Assembly: GCA_937973585.1 (NCBI GenBank)
Contig: CALJKN010000030.1
Location: 1 to 12,911 of the forward strand
DNA length: 12,911 nucleotides
Source: an uncultured Helicobacteraceae bacterium
GTDB lineage: Bacteria; Campylobacterota; Campylobacteria; Campylobacterales; UBA6016
Direction: 5' to 3'
The translations under genes were made by a program, and so were the position numbers. How positions within the stretch are numbered: position 1 is the first letter of the stretch; each line of letters starts with the position of its first letter. Of the stretch, positions 1 through 7,888 are shown piece after piece. The notes beneath the pieces are model-generated. The model was not told the origin of the DNA. It saw nothing but the letters and a program-made list of their open reading frames with translations, and did no database searches.

Positions 1-31
1 GAGTTAGGGATAAAATAATTTTTTGGTAGAT

Positions 32-37
32 TATAAA
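32..37 (+). promoter_or_regulatory. Possible -10 box ahead of the ATPase gene
   Basis: A TATAAA hexamer lies in an AT-rich stretch about 95 bases before the ATPase start. A start of transcription near 44 would give a leader of about 89 bases. There is no clear -35, and the rest of 1-132 shows no gene or RNA that I recognise. Weak evidence only. Confidence 0.25.
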
Positions 38-132
38 AAATAAAAATAGAAGCGGGTAGCATAGACTCAATTGGCAGTTGCAGTCCAAATCGGGTTGGAA
101 AATATAGAGGCGATATAAGGGGGCAATAAAAT

Positions 133-1533
133 ATGAAGTTTACTATAAAAAATGTCGGCACCATAGAATCTGCAACTATAGAGCTCGGTGATTTCACAAT
201 AGTATGCGGAGCAAATAATACCGGTAAGACATATATTACATACTTGGTTTATGGTTTTATAACACTGGCAAAAGAACTTTTGGATTCACAAAGGGAGCTA
301 GGGTTTTCGATACCAAAAGATACTATAAATACCATCGTGAATGACGGAATCATCAAAATAGATTTAAAGGCATACGAGACACAGATACCAAAAATACTTG
401 AAAAACTAGGCAAGCAATACACGAACTATATCCCCAGAATTTTAAGTGCGGGGAAAGAATTCTTTCATAAGAGCCAATTTATTATAGATCCGTCGGTGAT
501 AAAACCCAACTATACTGACGGTTTTAAAATAGCTAAGGGCGCTAAAAAAAGAGAGCTAATAGAGTTTTTCAAAGAAGACGGTCAGGCCATTATGGAAGTA
601 GCCGTGCTTTCGGGCGATAAAACACTATTGCCGTCAGAAAACATCATAGATGACCAGATAAATAAAGTTTTGATAGAAATATTTTTTGGGAAACTATTTG
701 ACAATTCCATCATAATTACATCCGAGCGTACCGGAATAGCGCTTTTTCATAGGGAACTTGATACGCATAGAAATGTGCTGATAGAGCAATTGATAAATAG
801 AAAAGACAATGAAATAATAAATCCATTCGAGATACTAGACGAACAATTCGCTAGGTATGCCTTGCCAATAAAAAGAAATATCGATTTTACAAGAGATATA
901 CCAGAGCTGACAAAAAGAAGTAGCGAGCTTTTTAAAGACAACAAGGATGTCTCTAGATACATATCGAAAAACATACTTCACGGCGAAATAAAGTATGTAA
1001 ATAAGCAGCTTGTTTTTGAGATTAAAAGAAATGGCGAGACCGTTAGAATGCCGATATATCTATCTTCTTCAGCCGTAAAGTCTGTTTTGGAATTGGATAT
1101 ATACATAAAACATTTAGCAAAAAAAGGCGACCTACTAATTATAGATGAGCCGGAGCTAAATCTCCATCCAGACAACCAAAGACAAATTGTTAGGTTGCTT
1201 GCTAGACTTGTAAATTGCGGCATAAAAATATATGTTACAACGCATAGCGATTACTTTTTGAAAGAACTTAATAATCTCGTTATGCTCTCAAATGATTTTG
1301 AAAACAAAAAAGAGCTGATGAACGAAATTGGTTACGACGAGTCTGAAATAATTTCAAAAGAACAAATAAAAGCATATGCCATAAAAAATACCAAGAAAAA
1401 CATATCCGAATTACAAAATGTTCCAATTGATAAATATGGTTTGCAGATGGATATTTTTGAAGAACTAATAAGTAGCCTAAATGCCGTATCCGATAGAATT
1501 TGGTTTAATATTTCGGACGCCTCAAATGATTGA
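133..1533 (+). CDS. AAA/ABC-type ATPase, first gene of an overlapping pair
   Basis: A 466-residue ATP-binding protein of the AAA_15/AAA_21 (SMC/OLD-like) kind. Visible motifs are Walker A GANNTGKT (residues 26-33), an ABC-signature-like SSSA segment (311-314), Walker B LLIIDEPELNLHP (334-346) with the catalytic Glu, and a His switch TTHSDYF (369-375). The middle (about 50-300) is a long insert, as expected between the two halves of an ABC ATPase. About 95 residues follow the His switch; I see no TOPRIM acidic motif there, so it is not an obvious OLD nuclease. The start is supported by AAGGGGG about nine bases upstream. The gene is more AT-rich than the core genes downstream, and its last 8 bases overlap the next gene. 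By analogy with anti-phage ATPase-effector pairs it may sense infection and control its partner; that is inference. The ATPase call is solid, the biological role is open. Confidence 0.85.
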   Translation: MKFTIKNVGTIESATIELGDFTIVCGANNTGKTYITYLVYGFITLAKELLDSQRELGFSIPKDTINTIVNDGIIKIDLKAYETQIPKILEKLGKQYTNYIPRILSAGKEFFHKSQFIIDPSVIKPNYTDGFKIAKGAKKRELIEFFKEDGQAIMEVAVLSGDKTLLPSENIIDDQINKVLIEIFFGKLFDNSIIITSERTGIALFHRELDTHRNVLIEQLINRKDNEIINPFEILDEQFARYALPIKRNIDFTRDIPELTKRSSELFKDNKDVSRYISKNILHGEIKYVNKQLVFEIKRNGETVRMPIYLSSSAVKSVLELDIYIKHLAKKGDLLIIDEPELNLHPDNQRQIVRLLARLVNCGIKIYVTTHSDYFLKELNNLVMLSNDFENKKELMNEIGYDESEIISKEQIKAYAIKNTKKNISELQNVPIDKYGLQMDIFEELISSLNAVSDRIWFNISDASND

Positions 1534-2095
1534 TAGTTTGAAAAATATTATCTCCAAAGAGACGCAATGTGCGCTTAGATATGATTCATTAAATGGGACG
1601 CTTTATATCGACGAAAAAGGCAAAGAGGCGAAGTGTAAAACTGTGCATATTGCAGGGTTCAATGATTTACTAAAGCAAGGCGGTGACTATTGTGCTTTTA
1701 GAATGCCTGATAGCAAAGCAGCCCACTGTGTATTTTTAGATAGTGCAAATAAAGATGGAATACTAAAAAAACCAGAAGCAATTGTGTTTATCAAGAAAGG
1801 CTTAGCTTATTATGCTTTAGTGTGCGAGATGAAGTCGGATGAATACAAATATGATGAGATAACCGAGAAAATGAAAAGCGCAAACTGTATCATCGAGTAT
1901 TTAGGGGCAATATTAAACCAATTTTACGGTATCGGGATTGGTGGGCTACAGGTAAAGATTAGATACTTATTGTTCAGTACTAATGTTAACAGATTGCCGA
2001 AGCAACAGCTATCTAGGAGAGATAATACCGATTTGGGGCAAAAAGTTAAGCCGTTGCTATGCTCAATTAGGCATGAACTAGGAAGCCTGCTTTGA
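1526..2095 (+). CDS. Small partner protein with a possible PD-(D/E)xK nuclease motif
   Basis: A 189-residue protein that I do not recognise by family. Residues 82-103 run KPEAIVF, then a short turn, then a hydrophobic strand ending in CEMK. This resembles the acidic residue plus ExK core of PD-(D/E)xK nucleases, with E84, E101 and K103 as candidate metal and catalytic residues, Glu standing where Asp is usual. A helix-rich segment (105-135) and a strand KIRYLLFST (144-152) follow. The frame is open from an ATG at 1481, but that start would overlap the ATPase by 53 bases. The ATG at 1526 gives an 8-base overlap typical of coupled genes, though its ribosome site is weak. No signal peptide or membrane segment is seen, so it is probably cytoplasmic and acts with the ATPase. 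The gene is real; the nuclease reading is tentative. Confidence 0.7.
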   Translation: MIDSLKNIISKETQCALRYDSLNGTLYIDEKGKEAKCKTVHIAGFNDLLKQGGDYCAFRMPDSKAAHCVFLDSANKDGILKKPEAIVFIKKGLAYYALVCEMKSDEYKYDEITEKMKSANCIIEYLGAILNQFYGIGIGGLQVKIRYLLFSTNVNRLPKQQLSRRDNTDLGQKVKPLLCSIRHELGSLL

Positions 2096-2233
2096 TATTT
2101 GCTATTTTTCCAATATTCGACACTAACGAAACACGGTAAATGCAGTTTTGTTGATATATTGCGGAGTTTATAGAGGTTAATAGTGGTAATCAGAGTTCTG
2201 ATGGTTTATTTTGCAGCTTTTGATTGCTTGTTC

Positions 2234-2264
2234 GGCAAATACTTGTGTAATTTTCTTATTTGCC
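2234..2264. other. Perfect 8-base inverted repeat with a competing partner arm
   Basis: GGCAAATA (2234-2241) and TATTTGCC (2257-2264) form an 8-bp stem with a 15-base loop. The right arm can instead pair with GGGCAA at 2284-2289 (TTGCCC at 2260-2265), followed by a T-rich run. It lies in the 222-base gap between the nuclease-like gene and the LOG gene. It may end the upstream transcript or shape the LOG leader; the long loops make either weak. Confidence 0.25.
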
Positions 2265-2317
2265 CAAAGTTTGAGAGTTAATCGGGCAATTTAATTTTAT
2301 AAAATAAAAGAGGAAAA

Positions 2318-3103
2318 ATGCAAAACGGATTGAGTAAAAATGCGACGAAAAACCATATAAAAGACGTAAAAGCCGATAATCCTTGGAGTGTTTTTAAGAT
2401 TATGTCGAACTTTGTAGAGGGGTTTGATGCCCTAAAAGATGTCGGCCCGTCCGTGACCTTTTTTGGTAGTGCCAGACTAAAGCCGGGGAGCAAATATTAC
2501 GAGGAGGCCAGAAAACTGGCGTTTATGTTTGCGGAGAGCGGCTTTAACGTCGTAACGGGCGGAAGTAACGGGATTATGGAGGCGGCGAACAAAGGGGCTT
2601 ACGAGAGTGGCAAGACGGAGTCTATCGGGCTAAATATCCAGTTGCCGCATGAGCAAAAGATGAACAACTTTACGACCCTTAGTGTAGAGTTTGATTACTT
2701 TTTTGTCAGAAAAGTGATGCTTGTTAAGTACTCGTACGCCTATATCGTATTTCCGGGAGGGTTTGGGACTTTTGATGAGTTGTTTGAGGCTTTGACGCTC
2801 GTTCAAACCGGTAAAATCTTCCCAATCAGTATTATCCTAGTCGGGGTCGATTTTTGGGCTCCACTACTCGAATTTATCAAAAAAAGCCCATTGGAGCTAG
2901 GTGCAATCGGCGAAAAAGACCTTGAGCTGTTGAGGGTTACCGATGATTTGGAGGAAGCCATCCTTATAACAAAAAATAATATAATAAGGAAATTGGAAGA
3001 GCTTGAGAGGGACGGACTGCAAGAGTCGGACATCTATCAAAATCTTCTAAATCTTTGCTCCAGAGAGGTATGCAGCTTGGATTTTGTGATAAATGGAAAA
3101 TAA
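2318..3103 (+). CDS. LOG-family (TIGR00730-type) nucleoside 5'-monophosphate phosphoribohydrolase
   Basis: A 261-residue Rossmann-fold protein of the LOG family, whose characterised members cleave nucleoside 5'-monophosphates to base and ribose 5-phosphate. An N-terminal strand VTFFGSAR (46-53) is followed by GGSNGIMEAANKGA (81-94) and the hallmark PGGFGTFDE (146-154), with the Arg-Lys pair at 131-132 just ahead. About 45 residues precede the Rossmann core, which fits the longer LOG variants. The start is fixed by AGAGGA a few bases upstream. Its 3' end overlaps mnmA by 11 bases, so the two are co-translated; prs follows. Ribose 5-phosphate is the Prs substrate, so salvage of nucleotide fragments into PRPP is plausible but inferred. 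The natural substrate cannot be told from sequence. Older annotations may call it a lysine decarboxylase, which is wrong for this family. Confidence 0.88.
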   Translation: MQNGLSKNATKNHIKDVKADNPWSVFKIMSNFVEGFDALKDVGPSVTFFGSARLKPGSKYYEEARKLAFMFAESGFNVVTGGSNGIMEAANKGAYESGKTESIGLNIQLPHEQKMNNFTTLSVEFDYFFVRKVMLVKYSYAYIVFPGGFGTFDELFEALTLVQTGKIFPISIILVGVDFWAPLLEFIKKSPLELGAIGEKDLELLRVTDDLEEAILITKNNIIRKLEELERDGLQESDIYQNLLNLCSREVCSLDFVINGK

Positions 3104-4118
3104 AAGAGTAGTAGTCGCTATGAGCGGCGGAATAGATAGCTCTATGACCGCCAAAAGGATGGTCGATGCCGGATATGACGTGTATGGGATATACCTAAAA
3201 CTACACGGCAGAGAGGAGTCCCACGCTCATAATATCTCAAATATCGAGAAAGTAGCAAAATATCTCGGCATAAAATACGAGGTAATAGGGCTGGAAAAAA
3301 GCTTTATGGAGTTTGTCGTAAACCCTTTTGTGGAGAGGTACAAAAACGGCCTTACACCCAATCCCTGCACGTTTTGCAATAGAGAGATAAAGTTTGGGGC
3401 ATTGTCGGCTTTTGCAAAAGAGAGGGGATACGGGTATTTGGCAACCGGCCATTATGTAAACTGCGACGGAGAGTTTTTTTACGAGGCTCTTGATATGAGT
3501 AAAGATCAGAGCTATTTTCTCTTTAACGTCAAAAAAGAGATTTTGCCGAGTCTGATTTTCCCCTTGGGTAACAGCATCAAAGCCGAGCTAAAAGAGGAGG
3601 CTCTAAAAATTCCGGAGTTTGCATCGCTCTCTACGCAAAAAGAGAGTAGCGAGATATGCTTTGTGGAGAACACGTATATAGATGTTTTGCAAGAGTGCGG
3701 CGTAAATACCGAGATCCCCGGCAAAGTCATAGACGAGGAGGGGAATGTCGTAGGTGTACACAAAGGGTATATGCACTATACGGTAGGGCAGAGAAAAGGG
3801 TTTGACGTTCCGCTAAGCCACATCCCGCTATACGTCAAAGAGACGGTGCCGGAAGAGAATAAAATCGTTGTAACGGCAAAAGACGGGGTATTTGAGGAGA
3901 GTCTGTCGGTTTGCTCTTTAAATATGTTTACCGATATGACGGAATTTGAGTGCGAGGTAAAAATCAGATATAAAAGCCCAAAAACTCCGGCAAGGGTAAC
4001 AATAAAAGAGGGAACGGCAACCGTATCGCTGTATGAGCCGCAGTTTGCCGTGGCAAAAGGGCAGGCCGCCGTTTTCTATAGCGGCAATAAAGTTCTGGGC
4101 GGCGGTTATATAAGCTAA
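3093..4118 (+). CDS. mnmA: tRNA-specific 2-thiouridylase MnmA
   Basis: A 341-residue enzyme that transfers persulfide sulfur to U34 of the tRNAs for Lys, Glu and Gln using ATP activation. The ATP-pyrophosphatase loop SGGIDS is at residues 11-16. The first active cysteine, C95, sits in CNREIKFG, and the second, C189, in SSEICFVE. ATGHY (117-121) and KDQSYFLF (137-144) are further family motifs, and the C-terminal third is the usual beta-barrel with YTVGQRKGF. The length is slightly shorter than the E. coli enzyme and normal for Campylobacterota. The ATG lies inside the end of the LOG gene with no strong ribosome site, so translation is probably coupled. The enzyme is cytoplasmic, and all catalytic residues are present. 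Confidence 0.97.
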   Translation: MENKRVVVAMSGGIDSSMTAKRMVDAGYDVYGIYLKLHGREESHAHNISNIEKVAKYLGIKYEVIGLEKSFMEFVVNPFVERYKNGLTPNPCTFCNREIKFGALSAFAKERGYGYLATGHYVNCDGEFFYEALDMSKDQSYFLFNVKKEILPSLIFPLGNSIKAELKEEALKIPEFASLSTQKESSEICFVENTYIDVLQECGVNTEIPGKVIDEEGNVVGVHKGYMHYTVGQRKGFDVPLSHIPLYVKETVPEENKIVVTAKDGVFEESLSVCSLNMFTDMTEFECEVKIRYKSPKTPARVTIKEGTATVSLYEPQFAVAKGQAAVFYSGNKVLGGGYIS

Positions 4119-4160
4119 AACAATTTGTAGATTACGGATAAACCCGTCAAAGCGGAGTTT

Positions 4161-4169
4161 TGGTAAAAT
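4161..4169 (+). promoter_or_regulatory. Extended -10 promoter of prs
   Basis: TTTTGGTAAAAT contains the extended -10 pattern TGnTAAAAT, typical of Campylobacterota sigma-70 promoters, which lack a fixed -35. Transcription would start near 4176, leaving a leader of about 22 bases. GAGG at 4189-4192 serves as the ribosome site. Confidence 0.5.
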
Positions 4170-4198
4170 TCCGTCAAGTAACTTGTTTGAGGTAAAAA

Positions 4199-5131
4199 AT
4201 GAGAGGTTATAAAATCTTCTCCGGCACGGCTCACCCGAAATTGGCGGAGAATATATCGAAGTATTTGGATGTGGCTCTATCCGAGTCTAATATTTCAAAA
4301 TTCTCCGACGGAGAGATTAACTGTCAAATCAGCGAAAGTGTAAGAGGTAGAGACGTATTTATCATTCAGCCTACATCGGCTCCTGCAAACGACAATCTGA
4401 TGGAGCTTCTGATTATGACTGATGCAATCAGAAGGAGTTCTGCAAAGTCAATTACGGCCGTTATCCCGTATTTTGGGTATGCAAGACAAGATAGAAAGGC
4501 CGCCCCTAGGGTTCCTATCACTTCAAAGCTTGTAGCAAACTTGATCGAATCAGCCGGTATTACAAGGGTTGTTACGATGGATTTGCATGCCGGACAGATA
4601 CAGGGGTTTTTTGATATTCCGGTAGACAACCTATACGGCTCCACCGTTTTTATCGATTACATCAAACAAAAAAAACTTGAAAACCCGATTATTGCGAGCC
4701 CGGATGTCGGCGGTGTCGCAAGAGCCAGAAACATGGCTAGCAAAATGGGGCTAGACCTTGTGATTGTCGATAAAAGACGTGAAAAAGCGAACAAAAGCGA
4801 AGTTATGAACATCATAGGCGATGTGGCCGGAAAAGACGTAATTTTGGTGGACGATATCATCGATACCGCCGGAACTATCGTTCAGGCCGCTGCCGCACTA
4901 AAAGCAAAAGGGGCGACTTCGGTTATGGCGTGCTGTACGCACGGTGTATTGTCCGGCTCGGCTTTTGACAGAATAGACCAAGGGGCACTTGACGAACTTG
5001 TTATTACCGATACTATCCCGCACTCAAAAGAGTCTGCAAAAGTTACGGTTTTGTCTGTTGCAAATATATTCGGCGAGGTAATCAGACGCGTTTACCACAA
5101 TGAAAGCGTTAACAGCCTTTTTATAGTCTAA
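4199..5131 (+). CDS. prs: Ribose-phosphate pyrophosphokinase (PRPP synthetase)
   Basis: A 310-residue class I PRPP synthetase that transfers pyrophosphate from ATP to ribose 5-phosphate, feeding purine, pyrimidine, histidine, tryptophan and NAD synthesis. Key motifs are FSDGEI (35-40), the flexible loop YARQDRK (94-100), DLHAGQIQGFF (128-138) with catalytic H130, SPDVGG (167-172), and the PRPP-binding loop VDDIIDTAGTI (217-227). The length is standard for the family. TTGAGG lies just before the ATG and an extended -10 promoter precedes it. It follows the LOG/mnmA pair by 80 bases and sits 61 bases before the acidic-protein/luxS cluster, with no obvious terminator between, so read-through is possible. 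Confidence 0.98.
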   Translation: MRGYKIFSGTAHPKLAENISKYLDVALSESNISKFSDGEINCQISESVRGRDVFIIQPTSAPANDNLMELLIMTDAIRRSSAKSITAVIPYFGYARQDRKAAPRVPITSKLVANLIESAGITRVVTMDLHAGQIQGFFDIPVDNLYGSTVFIDYIKQKKLENPIIASPDVGGVARARNMASKMGLDLVIVDKRREKANKSEVMNIIGDVAGKDVILVDDIIDTAGTIVQAAAALKAKGATSVMACCTHGVLSGSAFDRIDQGALDELVITDTIPHSKESAKVTVLSVANIFGEVIRRVYHNESVNSLFIV

Positions 5132-5192
5132 ACTTTAATTTCCCGTAAAAGAGGAAAAACCCTTTTTAACTTCCCTAAATAAGGATGCGGCG

Positions 5193-5375
5193 ATGGCTTA
5201 TGACGACGATGAGTTTTTAGAAGACGATATGGAAGAGGGGTATGGGGACGAGAGTGAACTAGACCCTTTTGCAGATGGCGACTCGTATGACTACGATGAT
5301 GAGGATTATGTCTCTTTTGATGATTTGGAAGAGGACGAAGAAGATGAAGATTATTATGAAATGGATGACGAATAA
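5193..5375 (+). CDS. Extremely acidic 60-residue protein coupled to luxS
   Basis: I do not recognise this family. The 60 residues contain 34 Asp or Glu, seven Tyr and no Lys, Arg or His, so the protein is strongly anionic and probably disordered. AAGGA at 5181-5185, seven bases from the ATG, is a good ribosome site. The stop codon shares a base with the luxS start (TAATG), a layout that couples translation. There is no signal peptide or membrane helix. Acidic runs of this type can mimic nucleic acid, bind divalent metals or act as tails for partner proteins, but none of these is shown here. The coding evidence is the ribosome site, the coupling and the coherent composition over the full length. 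Confidence 0.72.
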   Translation: MAYDDDEFLEDDMEEGYGDESELDPFADGDSYDYDDEDYVSFDDLEEDEEDEDYYEMDDE

Positions 5376-5881
5376 TGCCGCTACTGGACAGTTTTAAAGT
5401 AGACCACACAAAGATGAAGGCTCCGGCTGTTAGACTCGCAAAGACGATGACAACTCCAAAAGGGGATAAAATCTCCGTATTCGACCTTAGGTTTTTTGCC
5501 CCTAATGTTGAGATGATGGGGGAAAAAGGGACGCACACTTTGGAGCACCTATTTGCAGGTTATATCAGAGAGAGGTTGAGCGCTTCCGACGTTGAGATTA
5601 TAGATGTCTCTCCGATGGGTTGCAGAACCGGATTTTATATGAGCCTTATCGGTACTCCGGTAGAGACCAGAGTGGCTGACGCATGGAAACTTGCGATGGA
5701 GGACATCCTAAAGGTCAAATCGGAAAGCGACATTCCGGAGCTAAACGTATACCAATGCGGAACATGTGCGATGCACTCACTGGCAGAGGCAAAAGAGATA
5801 GCGACAAAGGTACTTGATAGAGGTATCGGTGTTATGGACAATGAAGAGCTAAAATTAGACGAAAAACTGTTAGGCGAATAG
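5375..5881 (+). CDS. luxS: S-ribosylhomocysteine lyase LuxS (AI-2 synthesis)
   Basis: A 168-residue metalloenzyme that splits S-ribosylhomocysteine into homocysteine and DPD, the precursor of autoinducer-2, as part of the activated methyl cycle. The metal ligands are visible as H54 and H58 in HTLEH (54-58) and C128 in YQCGTC (126-131). E57 is the general base and C83 in MGCRTGFY the catalytic cysteine. The length is typical. The start is fixed by the MPLLDSF N-terminus common to the family and by the TAATG overlap with the acidic-protein gene. lepA follows within 10 bases, so the three genes probably form one transcript. The function is certain; whether it serves signalling or only methionine recycling here cannot be told. 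Confidence 0.98.
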   Translation: MPLLDSFKVDHTKMKAPAVRLAKTMTTPKGDKISVFDLRFFAPNVEMMGEKGTHTLEHLFAGYIRERLSASDVEIIDVSPMGCRTGFYMSLIGTPVETRVADAWKLAMEDILKVKSESDIPELNVYQCGTCAMHSLAEAKEIATKVLDRGIGVMDNEELKLDEKLLGE

Positions 5882-5888
5882 GGGCTTG

Positions 5889-7679
5889 ATGCAAAATATC
5901 CGAAATTTCTCCATTATAGCCCACATAGACCACGGCAAGTCAACTCTTGCCGATAGAATCATCGAGGAGTGCGGAGCCATTACTCAGCGTGAGATGCACT
6001 CTCAGCTTCTTGACACTATGGATATCGAAAAAGAGCGTGGAATCACGATAAAAGCGCAAAGCGTCCGGCTAAAATACAAAAAAAACGGTGAGGAATATAT
6101 CCTAAACCTGATAGATACCCCGGGACACGTTGACTTCTCATACGAGGTCTCAAAATCTCTGGCCTCTTCAGACGGGGCGCTTCTCGTCGTAGACGCATCT
6201 CAGGGGATAGAGGCGCAGACGCTCGCAAACGTATACACGGCGATAGAGCACAATTTGGAGATTTTGCCGGTAATCAACAAAATAGATCTCCCCGCCGCAG
6301 AACCTGAGAGGGTTATGGAGGAGATAGAAAAAAGTATCGGTCTGGACTGCACAAATGCCGTATTGGTATCGGCAAAGAGCGGGATAGGGATAAAAGAGCT
6401 AATAGACAAGCTAATTGACGTAATACCTTCGCCGAAAGGGGATCAGACAAAACCCCTAAAAGCGGTTATCTACGACAGTTGGTTTGATAGTTATCTCGGA
6501 GCCCTTGCGATTGTCAGGGTATTTGACGGTGAGCTAAAACGTGGACAAGCCATTAAAGTGATGAGTACGGGTAAGGATTATTCGGTTCAAAACCTGACCT
6601 ATCCGCACCCTCTGCACCCTGAGAGTACAGACTCTATAAAACCGGGTGAAATCGGTATTTTGGTGACGGGGCTAAAAAGCGTAAAAGAGCTACGTGTCGG
6701 CGATACGGTGACGGATGCAAAAAATCCGTGTGCCGAGTCGGTGGGCGAATTTAGAGAGCCTAGACCGTTCGTATTTGCGGGATTTTATCCTATAGATACG
6801 GATAAATTTGAGGATTTAAGGGACGCTCTCGACAAACTAAAACTAAACGATGCCTCTATCTCTTATGAGCCTGAGACATCGGCAGCTCTAGGATTTGGTT
6901 TTAGGGTAGGTTTTCTGGGTTTACTTCATATGGAAGTTGTAAAAGAGCGGTTGGAGAGGGAGTTTGGACTTGACCTCATTGCTACCGCCCCTACGGTCGT
7001 TTATGAGGTTCGCCTCACTAACGGCGAGACGGTAAGAGTCCAAAACCCTTCCGAACTGCCTGACGTTCAGCGTATAGAGTCAATTTTTGAGCCGTACGTC
7101 AAGGCAACCGTAATCGTCCCGAACGATTTTGTCGGGAATATAATCACCCTGATGAACGACCGTAGAGGTGTTCAGCAAAAGATGGACTATATCGGTCTTG
7201 ACAGGGTGTTGCTTGTGTACGACGTGCCGCTAAACGAAATCGTAATTGATTTTTACGACAAGCTAAAGTCGGCCACAAAAGGGTACGCCAGCTTTGACTA
7301 TGAACCGCACGATTACAAGATGGGTGATCTCGTGAAGCTTGATATTAGAGTAGCGGGAGAGATAGTCGATGCCCTATCGCTAATTGTTCCGAGACTAAAA
7401 TCGGAGTATAGAGGTAGAGAGCTTGTAAAAAAGATGAAAGAGCTAGTCCCCAGACAGCTTTTTGAGGTTGCGATACAAGCAAGCATAGGAAATAGGGTAA
7501 TAGCCAGAGAGACTGTAAAGTCTATGGGCAAAAACGTTACCGCCAAATGTTACGGCGGAGATATAACAAGAAAAAGAAAACTGCTTGAGAAGCAAAAAGA
7601 GGGTAAAAAACGGATGAAAGCGATCGGCAAAGTAGAACTTAGCCAAGACGCTTTCTTAGCCGTACTAAAACTGGATTAG
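5889..7679 (+). CDS. lepA: Elongation factor 4 (LepA), ribosome-associated GTPase
   Basis: A 596-residue translational GTPase related to EF-G that binds ribosomes and acts in translation and 30S biogenesis. G1 is AHIDHGKST (11-19), G2 lies in ERGITIKAQ (49-57), G3 is DTPGHVDF (76-83), G4 is NKID (130-133) and G5 is SAKSG (161-165). The EF-G-like domains follow, then the LepA-specific C-terminal domain, rich in Lys and Arg (GGDITRKRKLLEKQKEGKKR). The length is normal. A TTG three bases earlier is in frame, but the ATG at 5889 has the better distance from GGGG at 5881-5884. It starts seven bases after the luxS stop and ends tail-to-tail with the minus-strand 61-residue gene, sharing four bases. 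Confidence 0.97.
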   Translation: MQNIRNFSIIAHIDHGKSTLADRIIEECGAITQREMHSQLLDTMDIEKERGITIKAQSVRLKYKKNGEEYILNLIDTPGHVDFSYEVSKSLASSDGALLVVDASQGIEAQTLANVYTAIEHNLEILPVINKIDLPAAEPERVMEEIEKSIGLDCTNAVLVSAKSGIGIKELIDKLIDVIPSPKGDQTKPLKAVIYDSWFDSYLGALAIVRVFDGELKRGQAIKVMSTGKDYSVQNLTYPHPLHPESTDSIKPGEIGILVTGLKSVKELRVGDTVTDAKNPCAESVGEFREPRPFVFAGFYPIDTDKFEDLRDALDKLKLNDASISYEPETSAALGFGFRVGFLGLLHMEVVKERLEREFGLDLIATAPTVVYEVRLTNGETVRVQNPSELPDVQRIESIFEPYVKATVIVPNDFVGNIITLMNDRRGVQQKMDYIGLDRVLLVYDVPLNEIVIDFYDKLKSATKGYASFDYEPHDYKMGDLVKLDIRVAGEIVDALSLIVPRLKSEYRGRELVKKMKELVPRQLFEVAIQASIGNRVIARETVKSMGKNVTAKCYGGDITRKRKLLEKQKEGKKRMKAIGKVELSQDAFLAVLKLD

Positions 7680-7861
7680 GAGCCTTTTAGCTCGTCCAGC
7701 GCCTCTTGCATAGCGGCGACGATGAGCTCTCGGCTCGCCTTTTCGTCATTTTCGGGGACATCCCAGCCCGATATAGACAGATATTTTTCAAAGACGGATT
7801 TTGTATCCTCTTTGATGTCGGCTTTTAGTTTTGCCGCCTCTTTATTCTCTATTTGGGACAT
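7676..7861 (-). CDS. Small helical protein of 61 residues, unknown function
   Basis: I do not recognise a family. The minus-strand ATG at 7861 has an excellent ribosome site, AAAAGGAG, about seven bases upstream, which favours it over an in-frame ATG at 7894. The product is charged and mostly helical by composition: a Lys/Glu/Asp-rich first half, the loop SGWDVPENDE at 31-40, then the amphipathic helix ASRELIVAAMQEALDEL. No membrane segment, signal peptide or metal-binding cysteines are present. Its stop overlaps that of lepA in convergent orientation. The upstream region is shared with the divergent DEAD-box helicase gene and includes a terminator-like hairpin. It is probably a cytoplasmic protein, perhaps a small partner or regulator; the role is unknown. 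Confidence 0.72.
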   Translation of the reverse strand: MSQIENKEAAKLKADIKEDTKSVFEKYLSISGWDVPENDEKASRELIVAAMQEALDELKGS

Positions 7862-7888
7862 AACTGCTCCTTTTATGGATTTGTGAAA

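Noticed and set aside
50..105. Possible tRNA-like or small RNA segment before the ATPase gene
   Set aside because: Short complementary pieces are present (TTGG/CCAA), but there is no cloverleaf, no T-loop consensus and no terminator.
1481..1525. Earlier in-frame ATG for the nuclease-like gene
   Set aside because: It would overlap the ATPase by 53 bases and has no clear ribosome site; the ATG at 1526 gives a normal short overlap.
133..1533. OLD/GajA-type nuclease identity for the ATPase
   Set aside because: No TOPRIM acidic motif is visible after the ATPase domain, and no UvrD-like helicase partner is present.
2201..2281. 26-codon open frame in the gap before the LOG gene
   Set aside because: There is no ribosome site, the composition is hydrophobic and cysteine-containing without a pattern, and it is too short to support.
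5128..5538. 136-codon minus-strand frame across the acidic-protein gene and luxS start
   Set aside because: The His/Pro/Arg-rich product is the complement of the Asp/Glu-rich gene and luxS; no ribosome site was found.
5886..5888. TTG start for lepA one codon before the ATG
   Set aside because: It lies too close to the GGGG ribosome site; the ATG at 5889 gives the usual LepA N-terminus.
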